DNA of 64,000 nt from an uncultured Eubacteriales bacterium (GTDB lineage Bacteria > Bacillota > Clostridia > Oscillospirales > Acutalibacteraceae): NCBI GenBank assembly GCA_934561055.1, contig CAKTFN010000006.1, positions 70,275 through 134,274 on the forward strand, written 5' to 3'. Below are positions 57,699 to 64,000 of this stretch, in pieces (position 1 is the first letter of the stretch; each line of letters opens with the position of its first letter). The notes beneath the pieces were generated by a model that searched no databases, was not told where the DNA came from, and saw only the letters and a program-made list of their open reading frames with translations. The position numbers and the translations under genes were made by a program.

Positions 57699-58478
57699 TT
57701 ATTTGATTTTTATTTTTTCAAAAATCTTAATGAAAAATCCGATGAGCGCTCCGATTACTGGAACGGCGTTATATTTTGCCGAACCGGGAGCAAGCCTTGT
57801 TTCGGTTTTTCCGCAGTCGGGGCAGGTTCTCGTTTCGGTTCCGTCCTTGAAAAACGTGCTGTTTCCGTCATTCTTCCATTCACCGAAATTTTCGTGTTCG
57901 CAAGCCTTTTCGCTCACCGTCACAACAACCTCGATTCCGTTGATTGCGTGATAATTCACGTTGTCGTTCGGGAAAAAGGAAAGAGTAAACTTGTATTCGC
58001 CGGGCTTTTTAAAAACGACCGCTTCGGGAGACTTTATCTCCCAGGCAAAAACGCCGTTTTCACATTCGGGCAAGACCACGTCCGCAAGAGTTTTTCCGAC
58101 GTATCCCGTAAGACCTTCCGGAATCTGCGTTTGCGGCTTTGCGGGAAAAACTTCGATTTGAACCTCGATGCCGTGTACGGTCTGGAACTGTTCGAGATTA
58201 GGCGGATAATAAGTGACAAGAAAAGTGTTTTTTCCGACATTGCCTACCCGTGTGCTTCGGGTGTAAGATTCATCCCACATAAAATATCCGCTTTCGATTT
58301 CGGGAAGGAACACGCTGTGGAGATAATCGCCGTACCTTGCGGTAAGTCCGGTCGGAACAACATAGCCGTGAACGGGCAGGTCGTCGTTATCCGCCGCAAA
58401 AACCGCACAGGTAAAACCGGATAAGAGAAGAATCACCGAGAGAAACAACGAGAATACTTTGACTGTTCTTTTTTTCAT
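57699..58478 (-). CDS. secreted protein with two beta modules and one Cys-rich repeat
   Basis: A 259-residue protein with a signal peptide (about 1-29, cleavage near VFA-ADN). Two related modules of about 75 residues lie at about 38-115 and 118-193, sharing GLTxxYGxxLxxVxLPExxxGxFxW and (V/N)xGIEVxxxV. One copy of the CxxC repeat type seen in the 1120-residue protein follows (EWKNDGNSTFFKDGTETRTCPDCGKTETR region, about 205-233). It ends in a hydrophobic or amphipathic helix (IGALIGFFIKIFEKIKIK). The function is unknown; the shared repeats suggest a surface family in this genome. Confidence 0.75.
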   Translation of the reverse strand: MKKRTVKVFSLFLSVILLLSGFTCAVFAADNDDLPVHGYVVPTGLTARYGDYLHSVFLPEIESGYFMWDESYTRSTRVGNVGKNTFLVTYYPPNLEQFQTVHGIEVQIEVFPAKPQTQIPEGLTGYVGKTLADVVLPECENGVFAWEIKSPEAVVFKKPGEYKFTLSFFPNDNVNYHAINGIEVVVTVSEKACEHENFGEWKNDGNSTFFKDGTETRTCPDCGKTETRLAPGSAKYNAVPVIGALIGFFIKIFEKIKIK

Positions 58479-58631
58479 TGGAATACGCCTCCTTTTATAA
58501 TATTCGGTTTTTCGGAAAAACCTTAAAACCTTCTGTAATTATTATTACATAATCACAGATAATTAAAATTACAATCAGAAAAAAAGATAGCTTTTTCTTT
58601 TAAAAGAAAGATTTTTTTGACATAAAAAGCA

Positions 58632-58669
58632 AAAATAACCGCCTCAAATCTCGTTGAAGCGGTTATTTT
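58632..58669 (-). terminator. terminator downstream of the DUF523 gene
   Basis: AAAATAACCGC and GCGGTTATTTT form an 11-base perfect stem with a 16-base loop and T-rich sequence following on the minus strand. It lies about 90 bases after the DUF523 stop codon. Confidence 0.65.
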
Positions 58670-58756
58670 AAAACTAAAACTTACGGTTCGGCGTTTTTGC
58701 GCCTTGATTTATATACTTATTATATATGTTTGCCCCTGTCACCGTCGGCATATGCT

Positions 58757-59179
58757 TCATTTTTCTCCGCAGACTTCGATTCCGTTTTTTCTCAAAAGAG
58801 CGGTTGTGCATCCTTCGCCGGGAATAAGCGTTCCGGAAAAGGTTCCGTCATATATGTGGGTCGAGCCGCAGGACGGACTGTTTTGTTTGAGAATCGCTTT
58901 TTTGATTTTGTACTTTTTGCAAAGTTCAAGAACCTTTTGCGAGCCGAGAAGATATGCCTCGGTTCTGTCTTCGCCGTCGGAAGAGACAATCCTTCCGTTT
59001 TGAATCTCACACGGAGTTCTGGGCGTTTTCAAGCCGCCAAGCTGTTCCGGACAAACAAGAAGCGCCTTGCCCTCATCGTAAAGAGCCTTGATTTTTTCAT
59101 TAGGCTTGCTTTTTCCGTCGTATCGGCAGGGAACGCCGCAAAGGCAGGCGGAAACCGCAAAATCATACGTCTTTTCCAT
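58757..59179 (-). CDS. DUF523 (YbbK-type) protein
   Basis: A 140-residue protein with the DUF523 pattern: SACLCGVPCRYDGKSK at the N-terminus, LVCPEQLGGLKTPRTPCEI, and ILKQNSPSCGSTHIYDGTFSGTLIPG. These conserved cysteines resemble those of the thiouracil desulfurase (TudS) group that uses a [4Fe-4S] cluster. Desulfurase activity is only a suggestion. ATG 59179 follows the cyclophilin gene by 11 bases, so it is in the same operon; no strong ribosome site is seen. Confidence 0.85.
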   Translation of the reverse strand: MEKTYDFAVSACLCGVPCRYDGKSKPNEKIKALYDEGKALLVCPEQLGGLKTPRTPCEIQNGRIVSSDGEDRTEAYLLGSQKVLELCKKYKIKKAILKQNSPSCGSTHIYDGTFSGTLIPGEGCTTALLRKNGIEVCGEK

Positions 59180-59190
59180 ACTATTATATA

Positions 59191-59856
59191 TCAATCAACG
59201 ACAACGGCGTTTTTGATGATAATCGGTTCAACGGGAGAAGCCTTCTCGCCCATCGAGTTATATGTCATTTCGCCGTCGCAGAAAGCGTCAACAACGTCCA
59301 TTCCTTCGATAACCTTTCCGAAAGCAGCATATTCTCCGTCAAGTGCGGCACAACCGTCGGTATAGCAAATGAAAAACTGGCTTGAAGCGGAATCGTTCTG
59401 AGCCGATCTTGCCATTGAAATTACACCCCTTGTGTGGGAAAGCGTGTTCTGATTAAATCCGTTTGCGGCAAATTCACCCTTAATAGTGTTCTTGCTTCCG
59501 CCCGAACCGGTACCCGTCGGGTCGCCGCCCTGAGCCATGAAGCCTTCAACGACACGGTGGAACGTAAGTCCGTCGTAAAAGCCTTCCTTAACGAGCATGA
59601 GGAAATTTTCAACCGTCTTCGGTGCATACTCCGGATAAAGCTCAACGATAAATTCGCCGCCGTTTGCCATTGTGAATTTTACTTTTGAATGTTCCATTGA
59701 TGAAGTCTCCTTTGTGTTGTCGTTGTTTTCGGTTTCCCCTCCCGTCGTGTTTCCGTTGCCTTCGGTCAATTCAGCCTTTGAGCAGGCGCAAAAAACCGAA
59801 AGCACAAGAAGAATCGACAGAGCAAGAGCAAAAACCTTTTTTGCTTTTCTTAACAT
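59191..59856 (-). CDS. lipoprotein peptidyl-prolyl cis-trans isomerase (cyclophilin type)
   Basis: A 221-residue protein with a signal peptide and lipobox-like VFCAC (about 21-25). A Thr/Asn/Glu linker is followed by a cyclophilin domain with FHRVVEGFMAQGGDPTGTGSGG (about 95-116; catalytic Arg, Phe, Gln), ISMARSAQNDSASSQFFIC and AAFGKVIEGMDVVD. It is anchored outside the cytoplasmic membrane, where it could assist folding of secreted proteins together with the PrsA-like foldase at 17 kb. The ATG at 59856 has an AAGGAAG site. Confidence 0.93.
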   Translation of the reverse strand: MLRKAKKVFALALSILLVLSVFCACSKAELTEGNGNTTGGETENNDNTKETSSMEHSKVKFTMANGGEFIVELYPEYAPKTVENFLMLVKEGFYDGLTFHRVVEGFMAQGGDPTGTGSGGSKNTIKGEFAANGFNQNTLSHTRGVISMARSAQNDSASSQFFICYTDGCAALDGEYAAFGKVIEGMDVVDAFCDGEMTYNSMGEKASPVEPIIIKNAVVVD

Positions 59857-59912
59857 AATACCATCTTCCTTCAAAAATTGCTTAAAATTGTCGAAACTAA
59901 TAATTCTTAATA

Positions 59913-59940
59913 ATTATATCCCGTTTTTTTGTCTTGTCAA
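59913..59940 (-). promoter_or_regulatory. promoter of the cyclophilin-DUF523 operon
   Basis: Minus strand perfect TTGACA (59940-59935), 16-base spacer, perfect TATAAT (59918-59913). Confidence 0.82.
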
Positions 59941-59950
59941 GTAAAAAATG

Positions 59951-59979
59951 GTGACAACCGGAAAAGTTTATGATATAAT
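59951..59979 (+). promoter_or_regulatory. promoter of the 174-residue membrane protein gene
   Basis: GTGACA (59951-59956), 17-base spacer ending ATGA, perfect TATAAT (59974-59979). It is divergent from the cyclophilin promoter with only ten bases between. Confidence 0.7.
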
Positions 59980-60086
59980 CATTTTGAAGAATACCAAAAT
60001 CTGCTTTCATTCTTTTGAAACCCGACGTTTTGCTGTCCTGTGTACACTTTACACGAGAAAACATTAAATGAAAGGCGGTGTTCTTA

Positions 60087-60611
60087 ATGAATTCGCAGAA
60101 GAAAAAAGGCACTCAAATCTTTTTAGGCATTGCTTTTGCCCTTGCCGTTTGGGCACTTGGTATTCTGCTTTCGGGAAGGTTCTGTTTTGTTGAAAATATT
60201 GAACTTTATCCGTCAGGCGTTTTGGTACTGCTCTTTCCCCTGCTTTTTGTCGGTGCGTGCGTTTTCGCTTCAAAGTATGCACTCAAAAGCGGAAACAAAA
60301 GCTTTTTTGTTTCTTCGGCTGTAAGTCTTTCTTTTCCGATGATTGCTTGGGTAATATGTATTCCGCTGAACCGTATCTTTGAGTTTCATATTCCTGTTTT
60401 GTCAAAAATTGCAGATATATCAATTGCCGCTTTTTCGATTTTTGCCATCTCTCCGGTTTCGGTTTTCATGCAGCTTCGCACCCTCAGCGAAGAAACGCAC
60501 ATTGCAATTTTGCTTATTATTTTCAGCACTGTTTTTATGTTTTCGGGCTTTATTGCTTCGGTTGTGATTTATAAAAAGAGTGTCGGTAAAGCAGAAACAA
60601 AAACCGATTGA
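60087..60611 (+). CDS. multi-span membrane protein of unknown function
   Basis: A 174-residue protein with about four to five hydrophobic segments (about 9-29, 38-60, 74-97, 104-125, 137-160) and a short charged C-terminus. No motif or family was recognised. ATG 60087 follows AAGGCGG by eight bases; the GTG three codons earlier is less likely. It lies between the cyclophilin operon and a repeat-rich intergenic region. Confidence 0.65.
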   Translation: MNSQKKKGTQIFLGIAFALAVWALGILLSGRFCFVENIELYPSGVLVLLFPLLFVGACVFASKYALKSGNKSFFVSSAVSLSFPMIAWVICIPLNRIFEFHIPVLSKIADISIAAFSIFAISPVSVFMQLRTLSEETHIAILLIIFSTVFMFSGFIASVVIYKKSVGKAETKTD

Positions 60612-60718
60612 CATTCATGAAGCTGTCTGTTGCAGTCAAATAAATTCACGAAAAAGGTTGGGTTCATGGGTCGGCACAGGTTAAGTTATTCTTTTATCGG
60701 CATGAATTTGTGTGGTTA

Positions 60719-60779
60719 AGCCTTGCCTCCCTCCGGTGAGGGATGTGGCAAAAATCGCAGATTTTTGACGGAGGGAGTG
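60719..60779. repeat. palindromic intergenic element, type 1
   Basis: CTCCCTCCG at the left and CGGAGGGAG at the right form the outer stem, with an inner CAAAAATC/GATTTTTG hairpin. The whole element is about 60 bases. It belongs to a style of short palindromic elements frequent in clostridial intergenic DNA. Confidence 0.7.
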
Positions 60780-60821
60780 CGAGTTTAACGCTTTCATAAA
60801 TAACAAACGTCCGTGTAAAAA

Positions 60822-60874
60822 ATCTCTCCCTCAGTCGGCAGAGCCGCCAGCTCCCTCACAGGAGGGAGCCAAAG
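60822..60874 (-). repeat. palindromic intergenic element, type 2, copy A
   Basis: Contains CTCCCTCAGTCGGCAGAGCC and CTCCCTCACAGGAGGGAGCC. Its reverse complement closely matches the element at 63608-63661. Internal stems are GGCTC.../...GAGCC and CTCCCT/AGGGAG. Flanked by copies of the TTTAACCGCACG word. Confidence 0.8.
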
Positions 60875-61058
60875 GTAAACCGCACGGTTTCTTAAAAAAT
60901 TTATAAAATGGAAAAGGGCGGGTTCATGAGAGCCTCGCAAGACTTCCCTACAATTTAACCGCACGTTTTCGCAATAAATTATACATTGTATATATTTCAA
61001 CTTTAGATAATAGATAATAAGTTTTGCCGCAGGCAATTGTTAGGAGCTAAGGAAGCAA

Positions 61059-62285
61059 ATGAAATCAGAAAGAAAATATCCCATTGCAGTCATCAGCGAA
61101 AAGGGCGAAAGGAGCCTGAAAAACGGTCACGTCTGGGTCTACGGCGAAGAAATCCGAGACATAATCGGCGAAGCTCAAAACGGAGAACTTGTTGACGTTG
61201 TGAGCAAAAAAGGCCGCTTCCTCGGAACGGGCTATTACAACGACAACTCGAAAATCCGAATCCGAATCATCTCAAAAAACGCAAACGACAAATTCGACGC
61301 CGCTTTTTATGAACGCAGACTGCGCTACTGCTTTGAGTACCGCAAAACCGTTATGGGCAACGACTTTGTCTGCTGCCGCCTTGTTTTCGGAGAGGCGGAT
61401 TCTTTTCCGGGTCTTACTGTTGACCGCTTCGGCGATATTCTCGTCACGCAAGTACTCTCCCTCGGCACGGAAAAAATCAAGGGTATTCTCTTTCCTCTCA
61501 TGGTGAAGATTCTTTCCGAAATGGGCGTAACGGTCAAAGCTGTTTACGAGCGCAACGACGTTGCGATTCGTGAAAAAGAGGGTCTTTCTGAAAACAAGGG
61601 CTTTTTTGCTCTCCCCGGCCTTGAAACAAACCTTGACGGAAAAACCGTAATTACCGAAAACGGAATCAGGTACAACGTCGATTACATAAACGGTCAGAAA
61701 ACCGGCTTTTTCCTTGACCAGAAGTATAACCGCCTTGCGGCAGGAAAAATCGCAAAAGGAAAAACCGTTCTCGATTGCTTCACGCATACCGGTGCCTTTG
61801 CCCTCAACTGTGCAAAAATGGGTGCAAAGCACGTCACCGCCGTTGACATTTCAAAAGAAGCGATTGCCCTCACCGAGGAAAATGCAAAGCTCAACGGACT
61901 TGAAAACCTTTCGTTTGAATGCGCAAACGTTTTTGATTTGCTCACAAAGCTTTACGAAGAAAAGAACAGTCCGTATGATTACATCATACTTGATCCGCCG
62001 GCATTTACAAAAAGCAGTTCTTCCGTCAAAAACGCCGAGCGAGGATATAAGGAAATCAACATGAAGGCGATGAAGCTCCTTCCGAGGGGCGGCTACCTTG
62101 CAACGTGCTCCTGTTCCCACTTTATGACGGACGAACTTTTCAAAAAGATGCTTCGTTCTGCGGCGGCGGACGCAGGCGTTTCACTTCGTCAAATCGAAGC
62201 GAGGCAGCAGTCCCCCGACCATCCGATTCTTTGGAACGTTCCCGAAACGGATTACCTTAAATTTTATATTTTCCAAATCGTTTAA
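61059..62285 (+). CDS. rlmI: class I rRNA methyltransferase, RlmI type
   Basis: A 408-residue protein. An N-terminal PUA domain (about 8-85; ISEKGERSLKNGHVWVYGEEI) is followed by an RlmI-like middle domain (FPGLTVDRFGDILVTQVLS, NGQKTGFFLDQKYNR) and a SAM-binding Rossmann fold (VLDCFTHTGAFALNCAKMGAKHVTAVDIS at about 230-258). DPPAFTKSSS (about 310) and the catalytic-type cysteine in LATCSCSHFM follow. In Escherichia coli RlmI makes m5C1962 in 23S rRNA; the same target is likely but not proven. The ATG has two overlapping purine-rich sites (AGGAG, AAGGA). Confidence 0.91.
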   Translation: MKSERKYPIAVISEKGERSLKNGHVWVYGEEIRDIIGEAQNGELVDVVSKKGRFLGTGYYNDNSKIRIRIISKNANDKFDAAFYERRLRYCFEYRKTVMGNDFVCCRLVFGEADSFPGLTVDRFGDILVTQVLSLGTEKIKGILFPLMVKILSEMGVTVKAVYERNDVAIREKEGLSENKGFFALPGLETNLDGKTVITENGIRYNVDYINGQKTGFFLDQKYNRLAAGKIAKGKTVLDCFTHTGAFALNCAKMGAKHVTAVDISKEAIALTEENAKLNGLENLSFECANVFDLLTKLYEEKNSPYDYIILDPPAFTKSSSSVKNAERGYKEINMKAMKLLPRGGYLATCSCSHFMTDELFKKMLRSAAADAGVSLRQIEARQQSPDHPILWNVPETDYLKFYIFQIV

Positions 62286-62297
62286 GAGGTGAAAAAA

Positions 62298-63437
62298 TTG
62301 ATTTGCAGAAATTGCAGCGCAGAAATTGATGACAGAAACGAAAAATGTCCCCATTGCCACAAAGACCCGAAAAAGCGCGGCAGCCGTTCAAAGGGCGGAC
62401 TTGTTGCGATTATCCTCATTGTTCTTGCAGTGATTGCCGCCGTTTTCATCGGTCTGAACTTCGATGAAGTGAAGGAAAAGGTCTTTTCCGTTCTTCCGCA
62501 AAGCGTTGTTGCGGCGCTTTCAAAAGAAAGTGTAACCGAAAGCACAAAAGAAATTTCCGAACCTTCCTCAAAAGAATCGCAGTCCTCTCAAAAGGAAACC
62601 GAAAAGAAAACGACCGAGAATAAAACGACAGAAAAGGAAACCTCAAAAAAGGTTACCGAAACAAAAAAAGAAAAGAAAGAAACGACTCAAAAGCCTTCAA
62701 GCAAAAAAAGTTCAAAAGAGGAAAACAAAACATTTGATCTTTTAAAAGCTGAAATAAAAGAAATTCCCGTCCTCTCCTCAGAGAAAAAGGAAATTTCAAA
62801 ACGCGGACTTATCACTGCCGAAAAAGAAAAACTCAAGGCTTTGGGCAGCGAAAAGTTCGGAGAATTTTGCCTTCAAAAAATCAGCCGTTCCCCGTATTCA
62901 TGGGTAACAATTAAATTTTCCGACTCAACGGGAATCGTCTTTACCGGAAACTGTGCAACATTTGCGGTCTATTGCAAGCTTGACAAAAACGACTGCATCG
63001 GTGAAGTGCTCGGAACAATCATCCTTTCCTCGGACGGAAAATATGTTTTCACTTCAAAAAAATCTTCCGCCTCGGCCGAACCGGTAACAACTTCGCCCGA
63101 AAAAGAAACAACCGAAAGCAAAACCGCCGAGAAAAAGACGGCCGAAAAGAAAACAACAAAAGCAAAAACAACCTCAAAGCAGAAAGAAACTTCTGCCGAT
63201 TACACGCTCAACAAAAATGCGCTGAAAGAAAAGACAACAACGAAATCCCAAAAAGAAACGGCTGCGGCAAAAGCAACAACCAAAAAAGCGGAGAATTCTT
63301 CTGTTGTCTATATCACCGACAGCGGAAAGAAATATCACGCCGACGGCTGCCCCTCGCTTTCAAAATCAAAACATGAAATTTCGTTGAAAGACGCAAAGAG
63401 CAAGGGCTACACAGCCTGCAAAAGGTGTAAACCGTAA
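62298..63437 (+). CDS. zinc-ribbon membrane protein with low-complexity linkers and a C-terminal Cys/His motif
   Basis: A 379-residue protein. An N-terminal zinc ribbon (CRNC...CPHC, about 3-22) precedes one membrane span (about 34-55) and a long Lys/Thr/Glu/Ser-rich region (about 75-145). A central domain of about 90 residues follows (TFDLLKAEIKEIPVLSSEKKE to GTIILSSDGKYVFTS), then a second Lys/Thr-rich linker. A C-terminal module (about 335-379; YITDSGKKYHADGCPSLSKSK...GYTACKRCKP) resembles the Cys/His end found on some secreted nucleases. TTG 62298 is preferred, since AGAGGTG lies six bases before it; GTG 62289 is the alternative. The function is unknown. Confidence 0.75.
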   Translation: MICRNCSAEIDDRNEKCPHCHKDPKKRGSRSKGGLVAIILIVLAVIAAVFIGLNFDEVKEKVFSVLPQSVVAALSKESVTESTKEISEPSSKESQSSQKETEKKTTENKTTEKETSKKVTETKKEKKETTQKPSSKKSSKEENKTFDLLKAEIKEIPVLSSEKKEISKRGLITAEKEKLKALGSEKFGEFCLQKISRSPYSWVTIKFSDSTGIVFTGNCATFAVYCKLDKNDCIGEVLGTIILSSDGKYVFTSKKSSASAEPVTTSPEKETTESKTAEKKTAEKKTTKAKTTSKQKETSADYTLNKNALKEKTTTKSQKETAAAKATTKKAENSSVVYITDSGKKYHADGCPSLSKSKHEISLKDAKSKGYTACKRCKP

Positions 63438-63442
63438 AGAAA

Positions 63443-63482
63443 CACCGGACATTGCATTCAAGTTGCAGTGTCCGGTGCTTTT
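63443..63482 (+). terminator. terminator of the zinc-ribbon membrane protein gene
   Basis: CACCGGACA...TGC pairs with GCA...TGTCCGGTG (12 base pairs with one interior mismatch) and is followed by CTTTTGTG, five bases after the stop codon. Confidence 0.82.
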
Positions 63483-63503
63483 GTGTTGTTTTAAATCAGT
63501 TCA

Positions 63504-63576
63504 TTTAACCGCACGGTTCATCTTTTGATTTCATACCCGACCGCTGTGCCGGGGGCAGTTTTGACTACTTTTGAAA
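63504..63576 (+). repeat. direct-repeat unit, copy 1 (TTTAACCGCACG element)
   Basis: Begins TTTAACCGCACG and continues through TTCATCTTT and GGGGGCAGTTTTGACT. The same order of blocks recurs at 63698-63775, diverged between blocks. Confidence 0.65.
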
Positions 63577-63607
63577 TACTCGAAGAATGAAAAATACTGC
63601 ATCATCT

Positions 63608-63661
63608 TCTTTGGCGCCCTCCTGTGAGGGAGCTGTCGGCTCTGCCGACTGAGGGAGGGAA
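63608..63661 (+). repeat. palindromic intergenic element, type 2, copy B
   Basis: Contains CTCCTGTGAGGGAGCTG, CGGCTCTGCCGACTGAGGGA and TTTGGC at its edge. It is inverted relative to copy A at 60822-60874 and matches it over about 50 bases with a few differences. Open frames across it encode the meaningless 'LPTEG' peptide often annotated in such repeats. Confidence 0.8.
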
Positions 63662-63697
63662 TTCCTACGCTACGGCTTATTTTTTTGAGGTTGTTTC

Positions 63698-63775
63698 TTT
63701 AACCGCACGTTTCATCTTTCAAATTTACATCCGCTCGCTCCGCTGGGGGCACTTTTGTCGATTGAAACAAAAGTA
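63698..63775 (+). repeat. direct-repeat unit, copy 2 (TTTAACCGCACG element)
   Basis: Begins TTTAACCGCACG, then TTTCATCTTT and GGGGGCACTTTTGTCG, and ends in an ACTTTTGT/ACAAAAGT hairpin. The rest of the window (63776-64000) holds no recognisable gene. Confidence 0.6.
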
Positions 63776-64000
63776 CCCAAAAGTTCGCTTTTCGGTACGC
63801 CGCATTTGGAAACCGAAATTCCCTTTTGCGGAGGAAAAAGGAAAATATCGGCTTCCGATGCGGCTAAGGTTAGGCGGCGGTATACCCACGTTTAAGTTGG
63901 AGAAAATCCGCTTGAATTCAAAACTTTTAGTTAAGATTGTTTAAAAGTAAAGATTCAAAAATGATAGGTTTTATCTCTGACTTGTGCGGATTTTAAGTGT

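Noticed and set aside
60794..61036. Minus-strand frame of 80 codons
   Set aside because: Lies over the type 2 palindromic element; no ribosome site and the same spurious peptide.
63624..63944. Open frame of about 106 codons
   Set aside because: It crosses the palindromic and direct repeats, encodes the 'LPTEG' peptide typical of spurious repeat translations, and has no ribosome binding site.

Overview
The window reads as a chromosome segment of an endospore-forming member of the Clostridia, probably a gut-type Oscillospirales-like lineage (the order is inference). The supporting genes are spore maturation spmA/spmB, dipicolinate synthase dpaA/dpaB behind a sigma-K-like promoter, a complete V/A-type ATPase operon, GTP-dependent PEP carboxykinase, ThyX rather than ThyA thymidylate synthase, strong GGAGG ribosome binding sites, and Gram-positive secreted and lipoprotein architecture. 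Composition is moderately AT-rich.

Layout. 0-7 kb (minus): a truncated zinc-ribbon gene, spmB-spmA, a PrdX-type editing protein, two related cell-envelope proteins, and a zinc uptake operon (Fur/Zur regulator, znuC, and a fused znuB-znuA) behind a near-perfect palindromic operator. 7-15.7 kb (minus): the V-type ATPase operon in the order G-C-I-K-F-E-A-B-D. 15.9-20 kb: an FkbM methyltransferase, a membrane-anchored PrsA/PpiC foldase and a lipase-like hydrolase. 20.2-22.8 kb (plus): two tRNA-Ser genes, then an accessory patch holding a hairpin array with a four-helix-bundle protein, two GNAT acetyltransferases and a small membrane protein. 22.8-33 kb: a Ca2+ P-type ATPase with an attenuator-like leader, an Ig-like surface protein, pckG, a ClC channel/antiporter and a tandem ThyX. 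33-38 kb (minus): a housekeeping operon of cupin, tmk, DJ-1, 5-formyl-THF cyclo-ligase, mltG and peptidase U32. 38-47 kb: very large repeat surface proteins and a DD-carboxypeptidase homologue that has lost its catalytic motifs. 47-52.5 kb: a phosphoesterase, a two-component system, a polysaccharide deacetylase and dpaAB. 52.5-57.7 kb (minus): a secreted protein and the rpmG-secE-nusG-rplK-rplA-rplJ-rplL cluster with an L10 leader, not followed by rpoBC. 57.7-64 kb: a secreted protein, DUF523, a cyclophilin lipoprotein, an RlmI-type methyltransferase, a zinc-ribbon membrane protein and several short intergenic repeats.

The most unusual item is the 172-bp array at 20530-20701. Six short tetraloop-type hairpins are separated by seven-base spacers whose orientation flips at the middle (GTGAAAT on the left, ATTTCAC on the right). 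The array lies directly after the tRNA-Ser terminator and directly before a gene of the 23S-intervening-sequence / four-helix-bundle family. One of its hairpins (a 16-base identical word) recurs just after that gene. This looks like a compact non-transposase element or RNA-protein unit. Other items worth attention are the ZnuB-ZnuA fusion, the tandem ThyX with its signature split across the two halves, the pseudo-DD-carboxypeptidase, and SecE with a His/Asp-rich external tail.
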